NCBI GenBank assembly: GCA_900318245.1
Contig: ONJT01000008.1
Location: 1-64,000, forward strand
Direction: 5' to 3'
DNA length: 64,000 nucleotides
From: an uncultured Bacteroidales bacterium
GTDB lineage: Bacteria; Bacteroidota; Bacteroidia; Bacteroidales; Paludibacteraceae
The translations under genes were made by a program, and so were the position numbers. The notes beneath the pieces are model-generated. The model was not told the origin of the DNA, did no database searches, and worked only from the letters and a program-made list of their open reading frames with translations. Shown one piece after another: positions 38,601 through 44,508 of the stretch (positions are counted from its first letter, which is position 1; every line of letters begins with the position of its first letter).

Positions 38601-40605
38601 AGAGATGAAACTCGAATGTAAGAACCACGATATCTTCAAGGGTTTAGATCCGAATGCCAGCGATAATGTACGTACTACAACAGATGAACATGGTAATGAG
38701 TATTGGCATGTAATCATGGTAGATACGACTGTGGCTCCGTACCATAATACGAGCAAGGACTACAAGACCCTACCTGCATTGCAAGGCTTCGACCCGCATA
38801 AATTCGATCGCATGCTCGGTGTCGGAACAATCGCCGAAGAGACCCTGCAAGGTGGCGTGGAGCGTCAGGAAGAACCGGCAGCACGTATGATGATTCTCGG
38901 TATTCAGAACGAGGCAATGGCAGCGTTGACCAACGAAGGTAAACTGATTATCAAGAATGCCATCGAGTACTTGCTGAAGACCAACATGGAAGACGTGAAC
39001 GACTGCTCGAACTACTTCACAGGTGGTCCAAGCGGTACCGGAGACAACTGGGCAACTGCGGAAAACTGGAGCAGCGGCAAGGTTCCTGACTTTGAGTCGC
39101 GCGTACGTATTCTGCGGCCGGTAGTTATTTCCGGCGACACGAAGGCTATCGTAGCCCGCGTAGATATCGCTACCAGCGGTAAGAGTAAGTGGGTTGACGG
39201 AGAGTGTAACGGTAGCGTTACGGTTAATCCGCGTGGTGCGCTGATCGTTGGCGGTAAGATCCGTCGTGCGCACGCCCCGCTTTTCGGTGTTGACAATCTG
39301 GAGCCGACAGAGAATGACGACCTGATAGTGAAAGCATCCACCACCGACCCGCATAACCAAGGAGCACTCATCTTTGACAACAGCGATGGCGATACACGTG
39401 CCGTAGTAGAGATGTGGAACCCGTCGTACTGGGTGGTAGATGGCGGAACCGGAAAGAAAACCAAATACTGGTCGTACGTAGCTGTTCCTATCCAGGAGGC
39501 AGATATACCGAACTTCTTCTGGTACGGCTTCACCTATCTATACGACGAGACATCCGGCTGGATCAAGAAAAGCGACGGCACTTCGCTCTATCCGTTCCAG
39601 GGTATCGGTGCATCGTTGCAGGAGGGTAACATGGAGACCTTCTACGGTCCGTTGGCGACTACCGAGAGTCAGGATATCACGCTGACCTACACCGCCGGTA
39701 AAGGACAAGGTATGAACCTCATCGGTAACTCTTGGACCGCGCCTATCCAGATTGCGAACTTCGAGGAAGATGACTTCGGAGATGCAGCTGCGGAGGTTTG
39801 GGTATTCAACACCGGTAATAAGAATGTTGGACATTCTACGATGACGGACGGTTCTTCCGGTACGACTACCGCTGGTCAGTGGCAGACAATTCCTATCGGT
39901 GTAGCAGGACTTCCGGGGTACACGGGTCTGAAGGTTATTCCGGCAATGCAGGCATTCGAGGTGAACACTGAAACCAAGACGACGCTCCACTTGGATTACG
40001 ACCGTCTGGTACGCGCCGGACGCGAGAACCTCAATGAGCCGATGCGTGCGCCGCGCCGCAGTGCCGCTAAGCAGATCGAAGCAACGATGCGCGTACGCGT
40101 CAGTGGTGAATTGACGCACACGGATGTTTATCTGCTCAAAGATGCTCGCTTCTCGGACGCGTTTGATAACGGTTGGGATGGACATTATCTGTTCGGTGAT
40201 GATCGTTCAGCAAGCCTCTATGCGGTGAGTGAAACAGAAGGCGCAATGGCATTCCTTGCTCAACCGGAGATAGACGGTACGATTCTAGGCTTCGCGCCGA
40301 GTCGCTACGGCAACGACTATACCTTTACGTTCTACTATCTGGGCGAGGAGGAGTACTACCTCAACGATATCAAGTTGCAGAAGTCGACGCTGATAAGCGA
40401 AGAAGAGAGTTATCTGTTTACCTTTGAAGAAGGCGATACCAACCGCTTCTATATAAGTAAGACGCCGTTTAACGCTCCATCCGTCGCAACAGGAACGGAG
40501 AACACCGGCGATGGAGTGAAGGCACGGAAGGTGCTCGTGAATGACAAGCTCTATATCATCCTTAACGGAAAGGTATATAGCGCAGAAGGTGTAATGGTTA
40601 AATGA
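29644..40605 (+). CDS. giant modular T9SS-type surface protein (3653 aa)
   Basis: A secreted protein with an unusually late signal peptide: the hydrophobic core is at about residues 65-82 and cleavage follows GVAWGA near 85. The mature part strings together extracellular modules. There is a divergent bacterial repeat (about 368-453), Ig-like domains (596-705, 1175-1266, 2203-2296, 2677-2761) and Listeria/Bacteroides InlB-type repeats (913-997, 1879-1959, 2130-2203). Big_2-like domains are at 999-1081 and 1542-1624, and FN3-like domains at 1445-1536 and 1779-1875. A ThuA/glutamine-amidotransferase-like fold spans about 2860-3118, followed by a conserved C-terminal region. The last 45 residues (KVLVNDKLYIILNGKVYSAEGVMVK at the end) resemble a T9SS sorting domain. 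Adhesion or glycan binding at the cell surface is inferred. Codon use shifts between modules. The stop overlaps the next gene. Confidence 0.8.
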   Translation: MRTNLLNGLSNVVKKGAGLACSWSQVGRMSGEGAIEHPLSTHSAPFGTRWKPAGEKGSTRVWKHVAMIFAVLVMSVANVGVAWGAEYTFINQGSGKYTGDFYTGRAESNVGSSSMTIKGLSCSYRVKLNSTGSPGVPNTDRYIKYDVKTTTTQIIVYFYNDNSSSARSINLGEIKEGEGSFETTRSKSIAKKTADTLIYNASNTTNSTIYITVPSSAGDVYFYQVRAIESGTDLLKVGEAGYTLDFNKGRVATKSGETTIVDAITISKPSSDYTAASGTSLALPKNAPTTSYLSFTTPATPSNLKLTWSGSGQMAYNTSASASGATNITSGTGYSLSASTTYYLVNTSSGSGTTITKLEFITPPAPKDYTVTAATSTGTDTYGTVSAGASSLDATETTTITATPATGYQVTNWAVSGTGANISPSGASNSNTTTLTMGSANATVTVTFGPVYASGTYTFTGHQSCGTSPNNKEISSSAYTNYGAFRVDELFFSATKMRYETGGEAQYDGWKIQYKDATIKFLVENDCNVKITLGANAGMNITYTRQNSTETTTALSANMTNSYDVEGGTLVTLTTTSSSTITLKEIQVGSSCTAPNHVDVTPTAEAGNYGWRYTIGETLKLTATPYSSEGTSSPITSGITGYQWQKYVGSEWVNLSNGGDISGATSANLVISNLTSSNGGSYRCVISTGATCSTASTGYWVRVFTLNGNYYGSAWTENPIVWSSEYVGVATVSLNASSTYMFKVYDNDGKYFGSGSGNYIIEDGDDKDCGTGNADIRLFTGPAGNYTFTVNVENAAGGSAYVNVVTGYPTVSHPAMGYMYVSKWWDCYPHWWDGSSNALTSDGNDPKITKYTTICGTDYWYMPVLDNYTNVYFKDNATWGSAGNHGEETSSTGNSGKYYTHDGSSWGWHDFTTYTITYAANGGEGSMSSIVGICPNSSQAITANAFEKTGYTFNCWHADKAVKVSGSTISAGGDIAGGATIQEINNDITLTAQWSPIPVTSITVSPLSKTLDVDGTQQLSVEVLPATALDKAVTWSTSDGSVATVSSTGLVTAEAPGSATITATAHDGSGVTGTCSITVNKIQPTKYDFSVNKTVLCGEETATLTLEDSEDGVTYELREDSSTPIAETQKTGTGSALTWTGLGAGNYVVYAVADATYTERQMNGSKITISAGTTTSITTQPTNQEVTVGEKATLSVVAAGTSLSYQWKESATEDGTYSNVASGGASASYSVTPAAAGAKWYKCVVTGTCGTETTEARKIVANAAADPLVSWTMNLNNATWGAASTSNHGNTEITSITTSCNAGGEKASTSATAKVSMAEAEVTTSAAPTNSANFTFTLASGNKIVPEKITCQVFNVSGGQRTYKAQISDNNGHVYNSTNTLAVSSEATLTPATFNFASDLELKGNITLKIYAWDTDDSKNPTEFRMGPDIKFYGEIETACTSVAAPTALSSTAHTSSSLTFTWTKASNASGYTATLYSDAGCESEVTHQDLDDVATVTFSTLSAETTYYCKVQSHGDGSTYCTAGGTTSAQSGTTDAACTAHGLAYGTAAVAKNVGDAAFTNTLTNPNSLTVTYSSSETGVATVNATSGMVTIVGAGSTVITATWAGDATYCSGTATYTLTVSSGCTPQSLVKTQLTSVNAGTTTGYNGGQYAGDPVIATFEDTKVDGGYKLKSNSKLFVTLKGGFVEGDKINIVVTQASDLTNVGKLLIFYDASTPKLLTTIDAASAGKYTYTLTAANITTLGSTTTIGVYRPSSGDNVSNPLVKSVEVEGCREWDVCTAPDAIAVGSVTATGATFTITDAENTNNYEIYYSTSSTAPTAETSATVSGINSKSRAVTGLTAETTYYYWVRSNCGGATKSSWVAGTPASFTTEAAAATHNVTYNGNGSTGGSVPTDDTDYEEGDVVTVLGNTGSLVNTGQTFLGWSTNATASSGTFYPAGYKFYMPNEAVTLYAVWGSASEEKYYYGSISITTGALTPGSTGTKGFFTNNGGEIATSSAISLSSTPGETGYYYESSTLTHTALNKSSNWNTSSTAKRTIRAFKFKSGDSYTLALGSKTATSIMFYGRCGSASRTMTIGGVEYESPSTKEQFFSHEFTKVGNFTSNVTITQDGDFYGILVVTVSTGAASGFTVSFNMNGKGNAIADIENVPSGSKIGAPVPAPTAVGVEFGGWYREAGCTNAWNFGSSTISKDTTLYAKWTTCAPSISAHPVAATYTKDAAATALSVTASGEGLNYQWYTSEDGSADIQGSSAIPGATSASYTPSTSLLGTIYYFCVVSNTCGNAVSNKAAITVNDSKPAPTANWDIEEPEEGGKGFTFSIEVNKNNGENWDGELLASMLTLSDNAILDGASIVVNNTDKTISGTYGVKAGSSSPVTFYLLLPATATQSATRLDRNRTFTPCAGGAGDSYNVRVRKDYEKDASNNYRWVTPGAGEITYAVGSSISSAAAASAVGVFDSIMSNDKQYVWVKTYVANTKTIRLHVLTSGANVSVSALYKNTVYTAAADKDIVSSDDYTVSYDGSGTAENTGVKGTHYMDITFDSPLDANDIICIKFSSSKVKAYGAVLTTVGDGGDQTTGLTWSNGQVSGATLVKREDAADFAITAVRDATALKSLGLISYTSSNTAIATIDGATGLVHIADNIDFGSDEFKTTTITATLAASGCYEKAVITYILKVTKYVCEDTPGTITYVDRGCSGMDLTLEAYEEGATIQWYKNGTEIPSATSATYSATEPGEYYAVSHKNCDITSTNSVTLETATATAEKIVDSWYVKNGRRTPDIALVQTTGATSFTVTSGGTITEIGGCTFELKDDGIIYLHGQKEDGSAPSDMTAGDMTITITVSGCSGALSGLNITIHKQAETAKPTVAFVVDGTLRKDGGTATSVSEAKTSDRPLWTYLSSSYALTGCNVYWSVDSKELREYYSQYDAILITDDPSTYTTGTGGVPYVKAFGTMVDVRPILTMEAFVGRYSDGGWHVYKADPTSPNPRQVEMKLECKNHDIFKGLDPNASDNVRTTTDEHGNEYWHVIMVDTTVAPYHNTSKDYKTLPALQGFDPHKFDRMLGVGTIAEETLQGGVERQEEPAARMMILGIQNEAMAALTNEGKLIIKNAIEYLLKTNMEDVNDCSNYFTGGPSGTGDNWATAENWSSGKVPDFESRVRILRPVVISGDTKAIVARVDIATSGKSKWVDGECNGSVTVNPRGALIVGGKIRRAHAPLFGVDNLEPTENDDLIVKASTTDPHNQGALIFDNSDGDTRAVVEMWNPSYWVVDGGTGKKTKYWSYVAVPIQEADIPNFFWYGFTYLYDETSGWIKKSDGTSLYPFQGIGASLQEGNMETFYGPLATTESQDITLTYTAGKGQGMNLIGNSWTAPIQIANFEEDDFGDAAAEVWVFNTGNKNVGHSTMTDGSSGTTTAGQWQTIPIGVAGLPGYTGLKVIPAMQAFEVNTETKTTLHLDYDRLVRAGRENLNEPMRAPRRSAAKQIEATMRVRVSGELTHTDVYLLKDARFSDAFDNGWDGHYLFGDDRSASLYAVSETEGAMAFLAQPEIDGTILGFAPSRYGNDYTFTFYYLGEEEYYLNDIKLQKSTLISEEESYLFTFEEGDTNRFYISKTPFNAPSVATGTENTGDGVKARKVLVNDKLYIILNGKVYSAEGVMVK
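29746..29800 (-). repeat. 11-bp tandem array inside the giant gene (family copy, inverted)
   Basis: Five contiguous 11-bp units on the plus strand: ATTGAGCACCC twice, ATTCAGCACCC, TTTGGAACCAG and GTGGAAACCAG. Read on the minus strand the last two are CTGGTTTCCAC and CTGGTTCCAAA, matching the CTGGT-headed units at 29081 and 60578. Because 11 is not a multiple of 3, the array encodes an irregular peptide in the long pre-signal region (residues about 35-53). Confidence 0.65.
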
Positions 40606-40625
40606 TGCGAAAGGAGGGAAAGAAG

Positions 40626-42539
40626 ATGAAGAAAAGTATCGCAATAGTAAGCATCATTCTGATGACCATTCTGCCGGCGCTTATGGGCGCTGCGCAAGCG
40701 AAAGCTGTGCAATATAAGAGTACCTATCGAGGCGTTCGGACGCAACCCGTTTACGGCATCGCTACTACTGCTGCGGCTCCCACCGCAACGTTCCAATCGA
40801 CGAGCGCTTATTCGAGCCAATGGAGCAATGAGACAACGGAAACGCTGCTTAATAACGACGGGTCTGTCAACTCCGGCGCCTATATGAGCAGCGGTCCGCG
40901 TAGAGCGAAAATGGACGATCCAAGTGATGGTATTAAACCGCCGGATGAAGACGATGACGACAACACCGAGAACGGAACACCCCTCGGCGAGGGAATCCTT
41001 GCGCTGCTGCTGATGGCGGGTAGCTACGCCGTTGCACGGAAAAAGAGTGAAAGAGTGAAAGGGAAAATTCTCATAGTAGTAGCGGCGATGCTGCTGGCGG
41101 GCTGCGCCGGACAGAAACCGGACAGTGACGTCCGTAATGATCGCGAGATGGTCGCGGGATACGCAGCAGCGATGATCAACGCGCGGATGACGGCTTGGCA
41201 TAATAAAGATGCCGAAGTCGGTTTTCCGAATGCCAATAGCACCAACGGCATCACCAATCCGGCTGCGGCTGCGTCGTGGGACTATGTGCCCGGCGTGGTA
41301 GCGAAAGGTATTCTCGACGTATGGGAATACTACCAAGACTCCGCTTGGGCGGATGCCTGGTACGAAGGCCTATGCGCATGGGGACTGACGAAGACCGCGA
41401 CCGATAAAGGCGGCATCCTCGACGACCTGAATTGCACGAAAGTGTTCCTCGGATTGTACGAAGGCGCAAAACCCGGTGGGCGATTTGAGAACGCCGACAA
41501 TGCTGCGTATTTCATGGAGCAGTTACGCCGCGGCGCGCGAGGACTGGAGGACCATAAGAACCGCTATACCATCACTTCCGGCGGCGCTGAAGGCGGATGG
41601 ATGCACAAGGCGACGGATGACCCGAGTAAGAGCTACTACGGCCAGATGTGGTGCGACGGAGCGTATATGGGGCCGGCGCTCTTAGCGCAACTCTTGGTGA
41701 CTGGTGCGACGGAAGGAACCAACCTCGGGTGGAACGACGTATATGACCAGTTTGAGGTGTCATGGCCGTACTTGTGGGATGAAGAGAAACAGTTGCCGTA
41801 CCACGTGCTATTCACCGACATAGTCCTTAATAATAACGCGCGCGCGATAGCCGAAAGCGGGCATGTCTATTCCTGCGCCTACGATCCGACAATCTACCAC
41901 TCGGAGGAATACTGGGGACGCGCGGCAGGCTGGTATATGCTGGCGTTGGTGGACGTGCTCGAGGCATACCTTGAGAATTTAGAGGCTCATGGAGAATGGA
42001 CGAAGGGCGATCCCCTTCCTTCGGCGCAGCATTTCGATGAGTTGCGCAGTATGTTGACGCAGCTGGCGGACGGATTGGTAGCGCGGCAGGATAAAGAGAC
42101 CGGCTGTTGGTATCAGTTGCTCGCCTACGGACCGGAGAAGTGTGCGACGCAAGGCATCGATGACACGGGTTCGGATAAATATACGAATGTCGAAGCCGGT
42201 GGTACCCAGTGCAACTACCTCGAGTCTTCCGCTTCCTGCCTCATCACTGCTGCGCTGCTGAAAGGTTCGCGACTCGGACTGATTGACCAAACGGAAGCCG
42301 GCAAGCGCGGCTACGAAGGTATCGTGAAGCAGTTCGTTCGCGGCAAAGACGCAGACCTGACGATTCTCGGCAGTTGTCAGTCGGCGGGCCTGAGCAAAGA
42401 CCGCAACGGCTCGGCGGCGTATTACCTGATTGGCAAGGATGTTCCCATACAAAATAACACCGAGGGAAAAGTCCTCGGTGCATTTCTGATGGCTGCCGTA
42501 GAATATGAACGAGTTTGCTTAGTAGAAAAAAACAAATAA
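40626..42539 (+). CDS. double-signal protein: membrane-anchored N-domain plus GH88/GH105 hydrolase lipoprotein
   Basis: A 637-residue protein. Residues 1-27 form a signal peptide, and about 28-115 a low-complexity Ser/Thr and Asp-rich segment. Residues 116-136 (TPLGEGILALLLMAGSYAVA) are a membrane helix ending in RKK. A second export signal with lipobox LLAGC follows (Cys160). The rest is a six-hairpin glycoside hydrolase of the unsaturated rhamnogalacturonyl hydrolase type: QMWCDGAYMGP with putative catalytic Asp344, and EYWGRAAGWYMLALVDVLE. A strong AGGAGG 10 bases before ATG 40626 decides the start, although two ATGs upstream overlap the giant gene's stop. The ORF may be a fusion of two genes; an extra A in the A5 run at 41040-41044 would end the first at RKKE. 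GTG 41055 could then start the lipoprotein. Confidence 0.75.
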   Translation: MKKSIAIVSIILMTILPALMGAAQAKAVQYKSTYRGVRTQPVYGIATTAAAPTATFQSTSAYSSQWSNETTETLLNNDGSVNSGAYMSSGPRRAKMDDPSDGIKPPDEDDDDNTENGTPLGEGILALLLMAGSYAVARKKSERVKGKILIVVAAMLLAGCAGQKPDSDVRNDREMVAGYAAAMINARMTAWHNKDAEVGFPNANSTNGITNPAAAASWDYVPGVVAKGILDVWEYYQDSAWADAWYEGLCAWGLTKTATDKGGILDDLNCTKVFLGLYEGAKPGGRFENADNAAYFMEQLRRGARGLEDHKNRYTITSGGAEGGWMHKATDDPSKSYYGQMWCDGAYMGPALLAQLLVTGATEGTNLGWNDVYDQFEVSWPYLWDEEKQLPYHVLFTDIVLNNNARAIAESGHVYSCAYDPTIYHSEEYWGRAAGWYMLALVDVLEAYLENLEAHGEWTKGDPLPSAQHFDELRSMLTQLADGLVARQDKETGCWYQLLAYGPEKCATQGIDDTGSDKYTNVEAGGTQCNYLESSASCLITAALLKGSRLGLIDQTEAGKRGYEGIVKQFVRGKDADLTILGSCQSAGLSKDRNGSAAYYLIGKDVPIQNNTEGKVLGAFLMAAVEYERVCLVEKNK

Positions 42540-42543
42540 AACC

Positions 42544-42663
42544 CTGATTTTTATAGTACTATGTACTTCGAATCTTTATTTAACCGACTTATTTATAAAT
42601 AAATTTAATATAACTCGCTTAAATAAATCTTCCAGAATTTTGCAAATTCTTATAAAAAATCAG
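42544..42663. repeat. 120-bp AT-rich quasi-palindrome (copy 2, related to 29254-29373)
   Basis: CTGATTTTTATA (42544-42555) pairs with TATAAAAAATCAG (42651-42663) with one bulged base. TTTATTTAA (42575-42583) pairs with TTAAATAAA (42619-42627), and the centre holds TTATTTATAAATAA. Length is 120 bp as in copy 1. The two share the core AAATAAATTT, the word ATAACTC, and ATAAACATAAAT just outside the right end. It fills the gap between two convergent genes, where no T-tailed terminator is visible. Confidence 0.4.
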
Positions 42664-42702
42664 CCATAAACATAAATAAAGTTTTTGGGCACTCATCCAT
42701 TA

Positions 42703-44508
42703 TCAAAACCTAAACGTGGCACCTACCAGGAAGTTGATACCCTGACTGCGGTAGCCGTATAGATACTCGTTCTTGCGGTGTAACCAGTTATTGAGTTGCA
42801 GGAAGAGCGTCAGATTCGGCTTGGGCTCGGGGCGGAGAACCGAACTATTTGAACTAGGAGCGCTAGCTTTCTTTCCAACCCACATGTTGTACTCGACACC
42901 GGCGTTGAGGTCGATGATCGGACGGAGCGTATAGGTCGTTCCGTCGCTAACCAGCGCCGTGCGACTGCCCTCGAAGCGGTTCTCTGAATAGAGCGACCAG
43001 TGCTTGTCGATGCGTCCGTCGATTCGGAGGCAAAGATCCCAGTTGGCGCGGTCATAGACCGGCATCGAACCCGCCCAGAAATAGTAATCTCCGTTCAAGT
43101 TGATACGTACTACGTCGCGGAAATGATAGTTGATCTGTCCGCCCACTTTGCCGCGGTTATAGGTCGCAAACTCAAAGCCGAAATCGCCGGGCAGGTAGTT
43201 CACGCCCGCTAGTTCCACAAAAGGAGTCGTCGCAGTATGCGCCACAAGCACCGTCTGGTTTAGCATATAGGCATAGCCTCCGTGAATCTCCAGCAACAAG
43301 CCGCGTGCGGGACGGATATGAAATCCGATTTCGCCATCGACGGGTGTATAAGCCTGAACGTGATGGTCAATGATACCTTCGTGAATCAAGCGATAGCGGT
43401 TCTCTTCCATAAACTCCTGCAGCGAACCGAGTCCGAAGCTACCGGTGGCGTCCGCATAGATAGTGAGCCATTCGCGGGCAATCTGCGCCTCGAGGTTCAC
43501 GTGCGGCGAGGGAGCGAAGGAGATATTCTTAGTTCCGGATAACTCGTTCTGACCGATGCCGATATTCACGTCGAGGTTAACGCCCACATGCACGCGCACA
43601 CGCTGACCTTCGTAAGCATAGTACGGCTCGAGGCGGATGTTATGACGGCCGTTATAGAGCGAGTCAGGAATAGCTGCGGCCAGCGAACTGAGTTGCAGGA
43701 AGTTATTTTGGACATACGCCTGCAAGCCGACATGATGTGCGTCGCCGTGCCAGTCGAAACCGGCCTTGGTGCGGATCTGATGCTCGGTCACTGCGCCGGG
43801 TTTGGAGAAGAGGTTATATCCCGTTCGGATATCATACTGCACCTCTTGCTTAGGTGTGGAGCGAAGTCCGAAGAAAGCCTCAACCGTCCAGAGCGAAGTC
43901 TTGTCAAGCGCCGTGAACGGATGCGGTTCCGGATAGGCTACTTTATTCTTCTCCCACATACCCCATACCTGCGAATAGTCGTAGAAATGGCCGTACTTAT
44001 GGTAGAAGATATTACCGCCGTTGAGTCCGAAATAGAGTTCGCAAGTGCTGAACGGATGCCGGAAATCAAGTCCGACCTTCGTCTTGCTCAGTGCCGCGAG
44101 TCCCCACTCGGCCTTATGATGCGCATAGACGTCGAGGATGGATCGCTTGCCGTCATCCAAGTGATAGCCGAAATCAAAGAGCGTATTCGGGTGACCAATC
44201 GCGCCGCGGACGTAGCCGTTGTAGTTCTTGCCGGCCTCGAAGCGGGTAGGCTGCGAGAGCAGCGAATGGAACGTCGCGGACGGCATGACGTCAGCCGTGA
44301 AGGAGGAATACTCGATCGGCGCGGGCTCGATAGTCGTCTCCACTACCGCGGGTTTGGTAGCCACTTTGCCGGCCGCCTGTATCACGGGTTGGAAATCGCG
44401 CTCGACGGTAACGCTGCGATTCAACGCGCTGTCGGATTGCGCAAAAGCGGGTGTAGTTAGGAGTCCTAGGAGTCCTAGGAGCCCTAGGGTTTTATTCATC
44501 TTCTTCAT
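42703..44508 (-). CDS. predicted TonB-receptor-like outer-membrane beta-barrel without plug
   Basis: A 601-residue exported protein. The signal peptide MKKMNKTLGLLGLLGLLTTPAFA has a core built from a 9-bp DNA repeat. The mature protein is a series of amphipathic strands ending in ...GATFRF, the aromatic C-terminus of outer-membrane barrels. No plug domain or TonB box is evident. It follows a large TPR protein with a 17-bp overlap, a pairing I recognise from other Bacteroidales. A role in an outer-membrane assembly or uptake complex is inferred. Confidence 0.7.
   Translation of the reverse strand: MKKMNKTLGLLGLLGLLTTPAFAQSDSALNRSVTVERDFQPVIQAAGKVATKPAVVETTIEPAPIEYSSFTADVMPSATFHSLLSQPTRFEAGKNYNGYVRGAIGHPNTLFDFGYHLDDGKRSILDVYAHHKAEWGLAALSKTKVGLDFRHPFSTCELYFGLNGGNIFYHKYGHFYDYSQVWGMWEKNKVAYPEPHPFTALDKTSLWTVEAFFGLRSTPKQEVQYDIRTGYNLFSKPGAVTEHQIRTKAGFDWHGDAHHVGLQAYVQNNFLQLSSLAAAIPDSLYNGRHNIRLEPYYAYEGQRVRVHVGVNLDVNIGIGQNELSGTKNISFAPSPHVNLEAQIAREWLTIYADATGSFGLGSLQEFMEENRYRLIHEGIIDHHVQAYTPVDGEIGFHIRPARGLLLEIHGGYAYMLNQTVLVAHTATTPFVELAGVNYLPGDFGFEFATYNRGKVGGQINYHFRDVVRINLNGDYYFWAGSMPVYDRANWDLCLRIDGRIDKHWSLYSENRFEGSRTALVSDGTTYTLRPIIDLNAGVEYNMWVGKKASAPSSNSSVLRPEPKPNLTLFLQLNNWLHRKNEYLYGYRSQGINFLVGATFRF
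44460..44491 (-). repeat. 9-bp CTAGG array in a signal peptide (barrel protein)
   Basis: CCTAG at 44465, 44474 and 44483, exact 9-bp spacing, with a decayed copy before them. It encodes the LGLLGLLGLL core of the signal peptide. Confidence 0.6.

Noticed and set aside
29644..40605. The giant frame being several merged genes
   Set aside because: It is open over 10.9 kb with one signal peptide, continuous extracellular modules and a single C-terminal sorting-like domain.
43588..44460. A 290-codon plus-strand frame antisense to the barrel protein
   Set aside because: No signal peptide or motif. The barrel gene on the other strand has a signal peptide, an aromatic C-terminus and operon coupling.
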